The notes under the pieces are model-generated. The model did no database searches. It saw only the letters and a list, made by a program, of their open reading frames with translations, and was not told where the DNA came from. The translations under genes and the position numbers were made by a program. Shown here piece by piece: positions 37,784 to 47,335 of a stretch of 64,000 nt of DNA; the stretch's first letter is position 1, and each line of letters opens with the position of its first letter. This DNA is from Calothrix sp. NIES-4105. Its GTDB lineage: Bacteria; Cyanobacteriota; Cyanobacteriia; Cyanobacteriales; Nostocaceae. Location: contig NZ_AP018290.1 of the NCBI RefSeq assembly GCF_002368415.1, positions 5,593,614 through 5,657,613 on the forward strand. Reading direction: 5' to 3'.

Positions 37784-37819
37784 AAAAGATTCCCGACTTC
37801 TTTAAGAAATCGGGAATCT
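37784..37819 (-). terminator. Terminator downstream of clpP3
   Basis: On the minus strand AGATTCCCGA and TCGGGAATCT form a 10-bp stem, extended by TTTC/GAAG pairs, followed by four T. It begins about 20 bp after the clpP3 stop codon. Confidence 0.7.
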
Positions 37820-37839
37820 AACTAACACCTTAAGGTTAA

Positions 37840-38433
37840 TTAAGGACGTTCTTCGATTACTTTGTCAATCAATCCGTAATCTTTAGCCTCTTGTGCGGAC
37901 ATGAAAAAGTCACGATCCATGTCTCTTTCTATTTTTTCCAATGGCTGACCTGTATTGGTAGCGTAGATACCGTTGAGTTGATGGCGAATTCTGAGAATTT
38001 CGCGCGCTTCAATTTCGATATCAGTCGCTTGTCCGCGCGTGCCACCCGAAGGTTGGTGAATCATGATACGCGAGTGGGGTAATGCTAAACGCTTACCTTT
38101 GGTACCACCTGCAAGCAAGAACGAACCCATCGAAGCAGCCAAACCGACACAAATCGTTACAACATCAGATTTGATATGCTGCATTGTGTCATAAATCATC
38201 AACCCGGATGTTACCATCCCACCTGGAGAATTTATATATAAGGAAATATCTTTACCAGGGTCTTCAGAATCCAAATAAAGCATTACTGCTACGATTTGGT
38301 TGGCAATTTCATCGTCAATATCACGGGGCAAGAAAATAACCCGCTCACGGTAAAGACGATTATAAATATCAACCCACTGTGTATATTGTTCCCCCGGCAT
38401 CCGGTAAGGAACTTTTGGGACACCTATAGGCAT
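37840..38433 (-). CDS. clpP3: ATP-dependent Clp protease proteolytic subunit (ClpP3-type)
   Basis: 197 residues from ATG 38433, chosen because GGAG lies 9 nt upstream; the frame is open 5 codons further to a TTG. The catalytic serine is in [14 protein letters not shown] (about residue 98), the histidine in IMIHQPSGG (about 123) and the aspartate further on near [11 protein letters not shown]. The substrate-side YINSPGG is intact. It is downstream of clpR on the same strand. In cyanobacteria ClpP3 and ClpR form one mixed proteolytic core working with ClpC, essential for growth; that pairing, seen here, is why the P3 name is used. Other ClpP paralogues would be elsewhere. Confidence 0.88.
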   Translation of the reverse strand: MPIGVPKVPYRMPGEQYTQWVDIYNRLYRERVIFLPRDIDDEIANQIVAVMLYLDSEDPGKDISLYINSPGGMVTSGLMIYDTMQHIKSDVVTICVGLAASMGSFLLAGGTKGKRLALPHSRIMIHQPSGGTRGQATDIEIEAREILRIRHQLNGIYATNTGQPLEKIERDMDRDFFMSAQEAKDYGLIDKVIEERP

Positions 38434-38467
38434 TTTGTGTAACTCCAATGTGAATAGTTATTAGTGA

Positions 38468-38571
38468 TGAGTGCTGAGTGCTGAGTGCTGAGTGATGAAT
38501 AATAAACTAATAATTTTTAACTCATAACTATTAATTCTACTCAGCACTCAGAACTTTCCACTCAGCACTAT
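38468..38571. repeat. Facing heptamer arrays between clpR and clpP3
   Basis: TGAGTGCTGAGTGCTGAGTG at 38468 onward and CTACTCAGCACTCAGAACTT plus CACTCAGCAC ending at 38568 are inverted relative to each other. They reach within a few bases of the clpR stop codon. In the clpR-clpP3 transcript they could fold into a long hairpin and set the ratio of the two subunits. Confidence 0.82.
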
Positions 38572-39237
38572 TTAAAGGATGCTCGCAGCAGGGAGTGGGG
38601 GATTGGCAAGTTCTTCTTTCTCGAATACTCGGTCAATCAATCCATATTCCACAGCTTGGTGAGGTGTCATATAGAAAAGACGATCCATATCCTTCTCGAT
38701 TCTCTGTTTGGTTTGCCCTGTAGTAGTCGAGAGGATATCAACCATAGTGGCTTTATTCGCTAATACTTCTTTGGCACGAATTTGAATATCCGTGGCTTGA
38801 CCTTGAGCATAGCTCTTGGGCTGGTGGAGTATAATCGTAGCGTGGGGCAACGAGGCACGACAGCCTTTTGTACCTGCACTGAGGAGCATAGCCGACATAC
38901 CCATTGCTGAACCAATACAAATGGTATGGATAGGCGGTTTTATGTACTTCATTGTGTCATAAATGGCAAAGGCTTCTGTTTCAAAGCCAACTGGTTCGCC
39001 ACTATAACCAGAGGTGCCAGTCGAGTTGATGTAAATTTTAATTGGCTTTTCGGGGTCGTCTGATTGCAAAAATAGCAGCTCGGCAACTATAAGTTCCGTG
39101 ACAGCAGGTACCAGCGGCATTCCGAGATAGACAATTCGCTCCTTCAACAAAAGAGAGGGTAAATCTGGTGGCGGTGTGCGGTAAAAGTTATCGCCGTAAT
39201 AAGGGGCTTGCACAGCCTTGATGGGATCCATGTCCAT
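38572..39237 (-). CDS. clpR: ClpR, non-catalytic ClpP-like subunit
   Basis: 221 residues. It aligns with ClpP, but the nucleophile position reads GSAMGMSAMLLSAGTKG, where ClpP has [11 protein letters not shown]: the catalytic serine is glycine. The histidine motif ILHQPKSYAQGQATD and the insert INSTGTSGYSGEPVGFETEA are as in cyanobacterial ClpR. It assembles with ClpP3 in a mixed core and is structurally needed but inactive. ATG 39237 and a second ATG two codons later (39232) are both possible; the first is used. Confidence 0.92.
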   Translation of the reverse strand: MDMDPIKAVQAPYYGDNFYRTPPPDLPSLLLKERIVYLGMPLVPAVTELIVAELLFLQSDDPEKPIKIYINSTGTSGYSGEPVGFETEAFAIYDTMKYIKPPIHTICIGSAMGMSAMLLSAGTKGCRASLPHATIILHQPKSYAQGQATDIQIRAKEVLANKATMVDILSTTTGQTKQRIEKDMDRLFYMTPHQAVEYGLIDRVFEKEELANPPLPAASIL

Positions 39238-39556
39238 AGCAACTGTTGCCTGAGATAATGCCGTTAACTGTAATACATCCTAACGTTTCAACAGGTCAAC
39301 TGGAGGTGTGGATTTCTCGATAATCTCGCTAATCTCTCGTTAATCTATATATAGTCCCTGGTTCTAAACAGTCAATTGTTATTGATTTTCTCAGAAATCA
39401 AGAACCCTAGTACTAATATTTACTAGTATTTACTAGTTACTAGGTATTAACTATTAACTATCAACCATTGACTATAAACAATTCTAACTTTTCCGTAGCA
39501 ATTACACTGGCTACTGAAGTTAATTATAAACACGTGTCGCCGGGATAGAAGGATTT
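39238..39556. other. Divergent intergenic region clpR / vWA gene
   Basis: About 320 bp. It holds AT-rich direct near-repeats (TATTTACTAGTATTTACTAG, TATTAACTATTAACTATC) at 39417-39470, no gene. The promoters for clpR (minus) and the vWA gene (plus) must be here. Confidence 0.45.
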
Positions 39557-40804
39557 ATGAAGGTTAGCTTGCAGCCTGCTCTAAATGATGGCAACTTAGA
39601 TGGGAGCCAGCCGAACAGTCAACGACAGTTGGCGATATCTATATCAGCCGTTGCAGACAATATTAATCGCAATGTGCCGCTGAATTTGTGTCTGATTCTT
39701 GACCACAGTGGTTCGATGAGTGGGCGCCCGTTAGAAACTGTTAAAAAGGCGGCTTGCCGTATTGTTGACAGATTAAATCCTGGAGATCGCCTGAGTGTTG
39801 TTGTTTTTGACCATCGTGCCAAGGTGTTGGTATCGAACCAAACGGTAGATGACCCAGAACGCATCAAACAGCAAATTAATAAACTTTCTGCTGATGGGGG
39901 TACTGCCATTGATGAAGGTTTACAGTTAGGCATTAAGGAACTGACCAAAGGAAACAAAGAGTCGATATCGCAAGCCTTTTTGTTAACCGACGGTGAAAAC
40001 GAACACGGTAGTAATAAGCGCTGTTTAGAATTTGCCAAATTAGCTGCTAGCTACAATTTGACTTTGAACACGTTAGGTTTTGGTGACAATTGGAACCAAG
40101 ACGTTCTCGAACAAATTGCTGATGCTGGTGGTGGTGCATTATCTCACATTCAACGGCCGGATGAAGCAGAAGCTAAATTTAATCAGCTATTTACCCGCAT
40201 TCAGACCGTAAGTTTAACAAATGCTTACTTACTGTTTTCATTAGTTCCAAAAGTACGGTTTGCCGAACTTAAACCTGTAGCACAAGTGGCGCCGGAAACA
40301 ATCGAGCTACCTGTACAGCAAGACCCTGATGGACGATTATCTGTACGTATCGGCGACTTAATGCGTGATGTTGAACGGGTAATTTTAGCAAACTTGTATA
40401 TTTCGCAACTGCCAATAGGTAGACAACCAATCGCGCAACTACAAGTACGTTACGATGACCCAAGTCAAAACACTACAGGGATACTATCAGAAATATTCTT
40501 CGTCGAGGCAAATGTTACAGGACAATATCAATCAGTAGTTGACCCAAATGTACAACAGCACGTCTTGGCACTAGCAAAATATCGACAAACCCAGCTTGCA
40601 GAAACAAAACTACAAATGGGTGATCGAGCAGGCGCCGCGACAATGCTGCAAACCGCTGCAAAAACCGCTTTACAAATGGGCGATATGAGCGCAGCAACAG
40701 TGTTACAAACTTCTGCAACCCAACTTCAAGCCGGACAAGACCTATCAGAAGCCGACCGCAAAAAAACCAGGATTGTATCAAAAACCATATTACAAGATTC
40801 TTAA
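39557..40804 (+). CDS. von Willebrand factor A domain protein
   Basis: 415 residues. The vWA domain spans about 43-230 with a complete MIDAS metal site: DHSGSMSGRP (DxSxS), the threonine in DGGTAIDEG, and the aspartate in LLTDGENEHG. An all-beta segment follows (about 240-320), then a helical region with repeated QMGDRAGAATMLQTAAKTAL / QMGDMSAATVLQTSATQL units (about 350-395). No signal peptide or membrane segment, so it is cytoplasmic. Metal-dependent protein binding is expected; in bacteria such proteins often work with MoxR ATPases or kinases, but none is adjacent. Confidence 0.88.
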   Translation: MKVSLQPALNDGNLDGSQPNSQRQLAISISAVADNINRNVPLNLCLILDHSGSMSGRPLETVKKAACRIVDRLNPGDRLSVVVFDHRAKVLVSNQTVDDPERIKQQINKLSADGGTAIDEGLQLGIKELTKGNKESISQAFLLTDGENEHGSNKRCLEFAKLAASYNLTLNTLGFGDNWNQDVLEQIADAGGGALSHIQRPDEAEAKFNQLFTRIQTVSLTNAYLLFSLVPKVRFAELKPVAQVAPETIELPVQQDPDGRLSVRIGDLMRDVERVILANLYISQLPIGRQPIAQLQVRYDDPSQNTTGILSEIFFVEANVTGQYQSVVDPNVQQHVLALAKYRQTQLAETKLQMGDRAGAATMLQTAAKTALQMGDMSAATVLQTSATQLQAGQDLSEADRKKTRIVSKTILQDS

Positions 40805-40809
40805 AGAAT

Positions 40810-40848
40810 GTAGAGACGTGGTAAAGACGTGATATATCACGTCTCTAC
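40810..40848. repeat. Palindromic repeat, GTAGAGACG family
   Basis: GTAGAGACGTGGTAAAGACG followed by TGATATATCACGTCTCTAC. It begins 6 bp after the vWA stop codon. Strong hairpin potential, with no T-run. Confidence 0.85.
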
Positions 40849-40880
40849 AATATGTATATTTCTATGCGTAAATCTTATTT

Positions 40881-41264
40881 ATGAAACCCATTAAAATTCA
40901 TCATGCTGCAATTATTTGCTCAAACTACGAAATATCCAAAAAATTCTACGTCGAAACGCTAGGCTTCAAAATTATCCAAGAAACATATCGGGTGCCACGA
41001 AATTCCTATAAATTAGATTTACAAGTTGGAGAAAATCAAATCGAGCTATTCTCATTTCCTAACCCTCCGCAGCGAGTTAGTAAACCAGAAGCATGTGGTT
41101 TAAGGCATTTGGCATTCGAGGTTGAGAATATAGAAGAGACTGTTTTGTATTTACAATCTCAAGGTATCGAAGTTGAAAATATTAGAATTGATGAGATTAC
41201 AGATAAAAAATATACCTTCTTCCAAGACCCGGACGGCTTGCCATTAGAAGTATATGAAATGTAG
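40881..41264 (+). CDS. VOC-family (glyoxalase/bleomycin-resistance fold) protein
   Basis: 127 residues, one complete pair of beta-alpha-beta-beta-beta modules. The four probable metal ligands are His8 (IKIHHAAI), Glu in NQIELFSF (about 55), His in LRHLAFEVE (about 76) and Glu in GLPLEVYE (about 123). This matches the GloA-like/SMU1112c group; lactoylglutathione lyase or a related isomerase/dioxygenase is possible. The stop codon TAG is the first part of a dispersed repeat (GTAGGGTGCGT), so the present C-terminus was set by the repeat. Confidence 0.85.
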   Translation: MKPIKIHHAAIICSNYEISKKFYVETLGFKIIQETYRVPRNSYKLDLQVGENQIELFSFPNPPQRVSKPEACGLRHLAFEVENIEETVLYLQSQGIEVENIRIDEITDKKYTFFQDPDGLPLEVYEM

Positions 41265-41414
41265 GGTGCGTCACAGCTACAATCAAACAACGAAGCGAAA
41301 AATCTTCTGCTGTGACGCACCATTTATGACAATTCATAATTATATCGATGGTGCGTGACGCTACAGGATTATCTGTTATGATTGTAGATTGTTTGTAGCG
41401 TCACGCACCCTACA
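41261..41414. repeat. Palindromic repeat pair GTAGGGTGCGTCAC between two convergent genes
   Basis: Two nested inverted arrangements: GTGCGTCACAGC with GCTGTGACGCAC (41266-41321), and GGTGCGTGACGCTACA with TGTAGCGTCACGCACC (about 41350-41410). The ends are GTAGGGTGCGT and its inverse. The TAG of the left end is the stop codon of the VOC gene, and the TAG of the right end, read on the minus strand, is the stop codon of the phosphatase gene. Confidence 0.88.
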
Positions 41415-43266
41415 GTCCTAATGTTCGACCCGGAAATCCCGCGACGTCAAAGTAACGAGTTTTACCAACGGTTTGATATTTTAAAATAGTCTTTAATCCA
41501 TTTTCAGCAGGTTTTGATTCCATTGTAAAAGACTTGGCGCCCACAGTATCCGGTTGACCTATCAACGCTTCAGTTATAACTCGTCCTGTTAGTTTACCCA
41601 AAGGTTTAAGCTGTAGGTTTAATACTTTGGCTATAGTGCGTGGTACATCTGCATTACTTACAGGTGCAAAGTCTTTAAATCCTTTTTTAAAGTCTGGACC
41701 AATGGCGCCCATCATATTGTAAGTGTCCGCGCGACTAAAGCTACCGTGCATTCCTTGCCCTTGTTGTAACTTTGTGTCGGATACTTCTGCACCACATGCT
41801 GTAGGAGTTCCACATCCTGTATCAAACGAACGGAAGTTTATTAGCATTGAGGGTTTGGGTGTACGCGCGTTGCCTCTAAGTCCAATATTCTCTAGTGATA
41901 ATGTACCTGGTATCTTGCCCAAATCATTATTGACGAAAATACCGCTAACATAATCCTGTTTGAACAGGGAATTAGCTATTTTTTGCGCTAAATCTTTTTG
42001 ATTAGCTTTATTTGGTAGGTATATCAAATCTGAACCACCGTTTGCTGCCACAATTACATCAGGTTTGTTTGGGTCTTTAGCAAGAATATGATTTCGGGTA
42101 TTTTGACCTTTAGTTGGGTCTACAGGAGCATTTTTCTTATCTGGGTCAAATAAAGAAAGGGACAAATCTTTTGCTAAATCAATTGCTACAAAACCTGATG
42201 GTAAAAACCCTTTAGGTACATCTGGATAATTAAGAGTTGCAGCGTAACTAGTTTTACTTTCTTTGCTAATTGTCGAAAACCCGTGGTCAGCAGTAATAAA
42301 TATATTTGTTGTCTCTTCTAATCCTAAATCTTTGAGGGCGCCTCGAATTTGTGCCAAATTTTTATCTACATTTTGACGTGCAGCTTGAACTGTGGGGCCA
42401 TTAATTCCTGGTACTAGCTGGTTAAGACTATCACCATGATTGTGTTGCGTACCATCTGGGTCGCGCGACCAATACACCATTACGAAAGGCTTTTGACGCT
42501 GTTGAAAAAGCGGCAGAATTACTTTGGTTGTAACATCCGCAAAATATTGCTGCTGAGTAACATTGGCAGTTTTAGTTCCTGGGGTTTTATTATCACCGCT
42601 TTTACCATTATCACCACGTGTCGGTGTTTCTTTTGGTAATGAACTTTTATCAAGTAAACTGATAATATCTGGATTAAGCGCAACTCCCTCTGGCTTTCCT
42701 GTATCATCATCAAAAATGATGGTGGGTTCACCTTGCTGTAAAGTAACGTCTTGAATCAGTACTGGACCAATTTTACCTACTGCTGCTGTACTAAAACCTG
42801 CTTTACGCGCGGTTGCTAATAAAGTTTGCTCATTTAAGAAATTGGTGCCGAATTGTTTATTGACTTCTTTAAGAACAACATTGTTTTCTAGGTAAGGAAC
42901 AAGACTATTTTTTGCACTTTTAACAGGAGTATTAACTTTAATCGTATTACTAAAGTCTCCAGTATCACCAAGAAAATGACCTGTTGCAATTGCCGAAGCA
43001 TTAGAAGTAGTGAAAGTTGGAAATAAAGAGTGACTGTTAAGAAAAGTTACGCCTAAGGAGCGAATCTCATTTAAATTTGGAGTATCGGTAGAATTTACCC
43101 AATCAGGACGTAAACCATCAGCAACAAAAATTATTGCATTGTGCTGCTTGCCTTGTTGAGTTGTTTGCTGAGTAATTTTTTGAGGCTGTTTTGTACAAGC
43201 TACAATTATCGTAACAACACAAAGCGCGAGGTAGATGAAACGATGGAAGTGTTTAGGAACCTGCAT
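41410..43266 (-). CDS. Lipoprotein of the alkaline phosphatase / nucleotide pyrophosphatase superfamily
   Basis: 618 residues from ATG 43266; the frame opens 9 codons earlier, but the later start gives a clean lipoprotein signal, FIYLALCVVTIIVACTKQP, with lipobox IVAC at Cys23. The catalytic domain has the first metal aspartate in IIFVADGLRPDW, the nucleophile threonine in PTFTTSNASAIATGH, and later metal ligands in FITADHGFS and QGMHGSFSR. It would hydrolyse phosphate mono- or diesters outside the cytoplasmic membrane, perhaps for phosphate scavenging. No Pho box was recognised upstream. Its stop codon lies in a repeat. Confidence 0.85.
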   Translation of the reverse strand: MQVPKHFHRFIYLALCVVTIIVACTKQPQKITQQTTQQGKQHNAIIFVADGLRPDWVNSTDTPNLNEIRSLGVTFLNSHSLFPTFTTSNASAIATGHFLGDTGDFSNTIKVNTPVKSAKNSLVPYLENNVVLKEVNKQFGTNFLNEQTLLATARKAGFSTAAVGKIGPVLIQDVTLQQGEPTIIFDDDTGKPEGVALNPDIISLLDKSSLPKETPTRGDNGKSGDNKTPGTKTANVTQQQYFADVTTKVILPLFQQRQKPFVMVYWSRDPDGTQHNHGDSLNQLVPGINGPTVQAARQNVDKNLAQIRGALKDLGLEETTNIFITADHGFSTISKESKTSYAATLNYPDVPKGFLPSGFVAIDLAKDLSLSLFDPDKKNAPVDPTKGQNTRNHILAKDPNKPDVIVAANGGSDLIYLPNKANQKDLAQKIANSLFKQDYVSGIFVNNDLGKIPGTLSLENIGLRGNARTPKPSMLINFRSFDTGCGTPTACGAEVSDTKLQQGQGMHGSFSRADTYNMMGAIGPDFKKGFKDFAPVSNADVPRTIAKVLNLQLKPLGKLTGRVITEALIGQPDTVGAKSFTMESKPAENGLKTILKYQTVGKTRYFDVAGFPGRTLGL

Positions 43267-43380
43267 ACTGTGGTAGATTATCAAGATACCCAAATTTTAT
43301 TACCTTAGATTGATTTTGGGATTATTATAGGGTTAATTTTTTGATAATATTTTCTTAACCTCGTAATTGTTAATTGTATG

Positions 43381-43399
43381 GTGGGCAGTGCCCACCTTA
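43381..43399. repeat. Palindromic repeat GTGGGCAGTGCCCAC, copy 4, containing the bioF stop
   Basis: The core 43381-43395 is followed by CTTAC. Read on the minus strand that is GTAAGGTGGGCAC, and its TAA is the bioF stop codon. The copies at 11945 (CCCACCTTAC) and 8011 (CCCACCCTAC) have the same edge. Confidence 0.85.
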
Positions 43400-44563
43400 C
43401 GTAGTAGTTAAATTAGATAATACTTCTACTAATTTTTCAATATGAACATTTTCATGTGTAGCCATTAATGTTATCCGAATACGACTTGTTGGCACTGTAG
43501 GAGGACGTATTGCAGGAGCGAAAATACCAGATTCTTTCAAGTGTTTACCTACTTTTAAAGCATCAGTTGCACTTTCTAATTGGAAGCACAGTATGGGCGA
43601 AGATGAAGGTAATATTTTTAACTCAGGTAAATGTTTTTGTATTAATTCTTTAAGATATTCGACGTTGTGCCATAGTCGCAATATACGCTGTGGTTCGCTG
43701 CGTACTATTTCAATTGCAGCGTTTGCGGATGCTGTGTCAGCAGGGGAAAGCGCTGTAGTATAAATCCAACTCGGCGCCCGATTCCGAAGAAAATCTATTA
43801 AAGTAGCACTTCCTGTAATATATCCTCCTAAACTACCCAAAGCTTTACTCAAAGTACCCATTTGTATTAATTCTCTACCTGTACATCCAAAATGCTCAAC
43901 ACATCCGGCGCCAGAACTTCCTAATACACCAGTACCATGTGCTTCATCAACCAGCAGCATACAGCTAAATTCTTCTGCTAAATCTAATAGTGTATGTAAA
44001 GGACATAAATCGCCATCCATACTAAAAACGCTATCAGTAATAATTAAACAGCGACGATAGTTTTTTCTAAGTTCAATAAGCTGGTTTTTTAAAACTTCAG
44101 CATTGCAGTGCGGGTACTCAGTAATACTTGCACCACTAAGAATTGCACCGTTTTTGAGGCTAGAATGATTATATTGGTCGGATAATATTAAATCACGTTT
44201 ACCTACTAATGCTGTAATGGCGCCGATATTCGCAAGATAACCGGAACTAAAAACAATAGCATCTTGGGTTTGTTTAAGAGAAGCTATTGCTCGTTCCAAC
44301 TCTCGGTGTAACGAACGCTGTCCGCTAAGTAACCGCGAACCAGTAGAACCAGTACCAAATTCTTTAACAGCATTGACTGCTGCACTGATTAAACGTTCAT
44401 CACCAGCTAAACCCAAATAATCATTACTAGCAAAATTAATAACCTCCTTACCATCTAAAACAACAACGGCGCCAGGGATACCGTGAATTGTTTGTGTAGA
44501 ACGATACCAATTAGCGCGTTGAATTGTTTGTAAAGATTCCTGTATCCAATCATATGCGGACAT
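43397..44563 (-). CDS. bioF: 8-amino-7-oxononanoate synthase (biotin synthesis)
   Basis: 388 residues from ATG 44563 ([15 protein letters not shown]); the frame opens 36 codons earlier but that part overlaps a repeat and has no family match. PLP enzyme joining pimeloyl-ACP/CoA with alanine. Motifs: [12 protein letters not shown] (about 45-56), [21 protein letters not shown] (about 198-208), and the PLP lysine in [15 protein letters not shown] (about 232-246). Glycine C-acetyltransferase is the main alternative within this fold, but the overall pattern fits BioF. No other bio gene is adjacent. The final codon is followed by a stop inside a repeat. Confidence 0.88.
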   Translation of the reverse strand: MSAYDWIQESLQTIQRANWYRSTQTIHGIPGAVVVLDGKEVINFASNDYLGLAGDERLISAAVNAVKEFGTGSTGSRLLSGQRSLHRELERAIASLKQTQDAIVFSSGYLANIGAITALVGKRDLILSDQYNHSSLKNGAILSGASITEYPHCNAEVLKNQLIELRKNYRRCLIITDSVFSMDGDLCPLHTLLDLAEEFSCMLLVDEAHGTGVLGSSGAGCVEHFGCTGRELIQMGTLSKALGSLGGYITGSATLIDFLRNRAPSWIYTTALSPADTASANAAIEIVRSEPQRILRLWHNVEYLKELIQKHLPELKILPSSSPILCFQLESATDALKVGKHLKESGIFAPAIRPPTVPTSRIRITLMATHENVHIEKLVEVLSNLTTT

Positions 44564-44572
44564 GGTGATATT

Positions 44573-44635
44573 GTGGGGGCGGGTTAACGAAACATTAAAC
44601 ACACTTTTAGAATACTCGTAAACCCGCCCTGTAAA
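44573..44635. repeat. Palindromic repeat GGCGGGTT...AACCCGCC, variant
   Basis: GGGGGCGGGTTAACGAAAC at the left and CTCGTAAACCCGCCCTGTAA at the right, with a different centre from the copies at 24917 and 62633. It lies 10 bp upstream of the bioF start codon. Confidence 0.7.
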
Positions 44636-44854
44636 CCCATAAAGACATTGATGAGAAAAAATTAACCACAAAGGTCACAAAGGGCACGAAGAAATAAAGG
44701 GTTTGGAATATTAATTAACGTAATATATCAAATTAGAACAACAACGGGAGCATTCAAACTTAATAAGTCAAATCAGGTAGATGACCCAGAATAATAATTA
44801 ATCCCAAATCCATTCATGTACGTAAACGCAGTCCCTTTACTGTTAGCAAAATTC
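44636..44854. other. Intergenic bioF / ruvA with a CACAAAGG-family repeat
   Basis: AACCACAAAGGTCACAAAGG and GCACGAAG at 44665-44692 belong to the dispersed family seen at 2220, 10431 and 55985. No gene seen. Confidence 0.6.
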
Positions 44855-45484
44855 TTACACTTCAGTACTACTAAGATGTGCTATTGCTTGCCGTATCCAA
44901 TCTTCAACAAAAGCATCTTTAGGTAGCCCAATATCTTCGCTAACAAAGTGTAAAGCATGGCTGACTTCACTTGGTGTATAACCAAGCTTAAGTAGTACAC
45001 TTTGTACATCTTCGAGAATACTCGGCGCCGGACCATCGGTTGCAACGAAAAAGCCTGCTGTTTTACGCCACTCAATCAACTTGCTTTTTAGTTCCAAACA
45101 AATCCGTTCAGCCGTTTTCTTCCCAACACCAGGCGCCTGAATAATTAATTGTACATTCGCTGTAACAATTGCTTGCACTAACTCCGGTACTTCGAGAGTA
45201 TCGAGTAATGCAATAGCTAACGCGGCGCCTATTCCACTTACACCGATCAAATGCCGGAATAGATCCCGCTCTGCTGGCGAACCAAAACCATAGAGTATAG
45301 GAACTTCTTCACGGACTTGATAATGAGTAAAAATTTGAACACTCTCACCTGAACCTGGCAGTTGTTTCGCCAACTTTCCGGGAATTAGCAAGTCGTATCC
45401 CATATAATTCACTTCCAAAGTGAGAATATGGCGATTACCACTGCTTTGAATATTCGCAACCAGACCTTTAAGATAACTAATCAT
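44855..45484 (-). CDS. ruvA: Holliday junction branch migration protein RuvA
   Basis: 209 residues. N-terminal OB fold ([29 protein letters not shown]), two helix-hairpin-helix motifs ([20 protein letters not shown] about 75-94; [16 protein letters not shown] about 117-132) and a C-terminal UBA-like domain ([15 protein letters not shown]) that contacts RuvB. It binds four-way junctions and drives branch migration with RuvB. RuvB and RuvC are not adjacent. It overlaps the preceding sucrose-phosphate phosphatase gene by 8 bp, so translation is probably coupled. Confidence 0.95.
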   Translation of the reverse strand: MISYLKGLVANIQSSGNRHILTLEVNYMGYDLLIPGKLAKQLPGSGESVQIFTHYQVREEVPILYGFGSPAERDLFRHLIGVSGIGAALAIALLDTLEVPELVQAIVTANVQLIIQAPGVGKKTAERICLELKSKLIEWRKTAGFFVATDGPAPSILEDVQSVLLKLGYTPSEVSHALHFVSEDIGLPKDAFVEDWIRQAIAHLSSTEV

Positions 45485-46244
45485 TTAAGAAACCAAAATG
45501 TTTCAAACCTTCAATAATTCCGCCTGCACAATGATTTGAAGCCAGGTAACGGTAATCCGTGCGATTAGTACTGTACCACTGTAGTAATTCTGGGCGTGCA
45601 TTCCCTACAAGAATTCCCCGTTCCTCTCCAGTGGCAAATAATGATATATCGTTACCTGAATCTCCACAAACAACCGTTTGTTCAGCTACAAACTTCCACT
45701 TTTGACGTAGAAACTGCACTGCCTGACCTTTATCGCTGTCACGAGGCACAATGTCAAGATCAATCCCACTACTATAGATTAACTTTATATTTAAAGCACA
45801 CTTTTGCAACTTTGAATCAAGTTGCGGCAAAATTTTTTCTGATAGTTCATCTTTCAAGAAAAAACTTACCTTAAATGGACGCTGTTCTGTCTCTGGTTGT
45901 GGTTCTAGCTCTGGAAATTGTGATGTCACTGCAATAATAGCTTCTTTATTCCACCCAGGTGAAAGCTTCTCTGACCAAGACGCATCAGGGGTTTCGCTAT
46001 CATCAAAATAAATTTCTGTTCCTACAGATACAACCAACGCATCAGGGTCTATCAAGTTTTTCTCTTCTTTAAGTTCTCTATATAGTACAGGCGAACGACC
46101 CGTTGCATATACAATCTTACTACCATAATTTTGTCGATGCTCAGTCAATATTTGGTTCAATAGTACTAATTGAACATCGGCGCCAACGACAGTGTGATTA
46201 ACGAGAGTGTTATCGAGGTCAGTGACAAACAAAAACGGTTTCAT
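45477..46244 (-). CDS. spp: Sucrose-phosphate phosphatase
   Basis: 255 residues from ATG 46244 ([15 protein letters not shown]); a TTG-type extension of 12 codons is unlikely. HAD-fold phosphatase: motif I DLDNTL (about 9-14), motif II YATGRSP (about 50), the lysine in DSDKGQAVQ, and motif [12 protein letters not shown] (about 198-207). VGTEIYFDD and the [16 protein letters not shown] block are typical of SPP, which makes sucrose from sucrose-6-phosphate. It shares its last bases with the start of ruvA (ATGATTAG), an unusual pairing of sugar metabolism with recombination. Confidence 0.9.
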   Translation of the reverse strand: MKPFLFVTDLDNTLVNHTVVGADVQLVLLNQILTEHRQNYGSKIVYATGRSPVLYRELKEEKNLIDPDALVVSVGTEIYFDDSETPDASWSEKLSPGWNKEAIIAVTSQFPELEPQPETEQRPFKVSFFLKDELSEKILPQLDSKLQKCALNIKLIYSSGIDLDIVPRDSDKGQAVQFLRQKWKFVAEQTVVCGDSGNDISLFATGEERGILVGNARPELLQWYSTNRTDYRYLASNHCAGGIIEGLKHFGFLND

Positions 46245-46497
46245 GGGAGTAAGGGGTAAGAAGATTGGAGTAAGCAGCAAATATTTGATTTACCCAATAG
46301 TTAATAGGTAAATGTCGCCCTAACAAGAGTTGAGTATTATTAGTAACTTGCTTTGCGAAAAAAGTCTATAGGCAATGCTAAACGATTTTGATAACAATTT
46401 TGTAACAATAAAATATATGATACGTATAATAAAAAGGCACAACACATTGTTGTACCCTTGTAAATATGCTTTATGAAATATTTTTTATTGAAGTTGC

Positions 46498-47067
46498 TTA
46501 AGTAAGACTCAGCCAGTCAAATACATCTGCTGCTGTCAACTGCCAATTATCCAAAACATCTAGTACAGGTAAAATATCTTGTTTTTCTTTCACCTCTGGA
46601 AATTGGTTTGGTTGAAAGACTGTTATTGATTCATCATCACAATCCATTAACCAACCAAGCTTTGTTCCATTTTGTATAGAAAAAGTAATTTTACGAATAA
46701 CTTTATTTGCAGATTCTTCGGGAGAGAGAATTTCAATTATCCAATCAGGATGAATATCAAATCTATTAGCAATTTCACCGTTAGTATCAAGAGGAATTCT
46801 TTGCCGTTCAAAAACAGCAATATCTGGTACTATCGAATTTCCACCGAAATTACAGGTTAGTTCTATAAGAGCATAAGCTAATTTTTTCGCTTCTCCTACT
46901 TGGTTAATGGCAGATGATAAACATGTTTGAATTAAACTATGTTTTCCTTCCGCCATAGGTTTCTGGTAAATTATTCCATTAACATATTCGCTCGCAGGTT
47001 GTGTTTCTGGCAGTTTTAAGAATTCTTCCAGGGTTAATATAGAGTTTGGCTCAATAGATGGCACCAT
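46498..47067 (-). CDS. Uma2-family (DUF820) endonuclease, intact
   Basis: 189 residues. The PD-(D/E)XK-type fold is visible: ILTLEEFLKLPETQPASEYV at the start, the catalytic PDIAVFER strand (about 96-103), DWIIEILSPEESANKV (about 118-133, acidic residue in EILSP), and a lysine in RKITFSIQ. Uma2 proteins are abundant in cyanobacteria, usually as lone genes, and their biological role is unresolved. This one is full length, unlike the copy at 21008. Confidence 0.87.
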   Translation of the reverse strand: MVPSIEPNSILTLEEFLKLPETQPASEYVNGIIYQKPMAEGKHSLIQTCLSSAINQVGEAKKLAYALIELTCNFGGNSIVPDIAVFERQRIPLDTNGEIANRFDIHPDWIIEILSPEESANKVIRKITFSIQNGTKLGWLMDCDDESITVFQPNQFPEVKEKQDILPVLDVLDNWQLTAADVFDWLSLT

Positions 47068-47103
47068 AAAAAATGACTCCTTAAAATTTTATTGATTAGA
47101 TTA

Positions 47104-47331
47104 TCAAGACGACTCATCCTGTAACGTTTCTATTAAGATATCTACCTGTTCCTGTTTCGCCGCAAGAAAACTATCGCACTCCTTTAAATATTGCACTGCT
47201 GTAGCAAATTGTTCAAAAACTTCTTCTAATTCAAGTTCACCCGCTTCAATTCTGGCAATGATACCGTCAATTTCGGCAACTTTTGCTTCATAGCTAAAGT
47301 CATCACTTGTTACCTTCTTACCCTTAACCAT
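47104..47331 (-). CDS. xseB: Exodeoxyribonuclease VII small subunit
   Basis: 75 residues: [40 protein letters not shown]. The two-helix plan is typical of XseB, which binds the large subunit XseA in a multi-subunit nuclease for single-stranded DNA. The large subunit gene lies upstream on the same strand at 48058-49278, but a DUF433 gene and repeats have been placed between them, so a common operon may have been disrupted. Confidence 0.92.
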   Translation of the reverse strand: MVKGKKVTSDDFSYEAKVAEIDGIIARIEAGELELEEVFEQFATAVQYLKECDSFLAAKQEQVDILIETLQDESS

Positions 47332-47335
47332 TAAA

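Noticed and set aside
44564-44671. 36-codon N-terminal extension of bioF
   Set aside because: It overlaps the GGCGGGTT repeat and has no family similarity; MSAYDWIQ at 44563 is the usual beginning.
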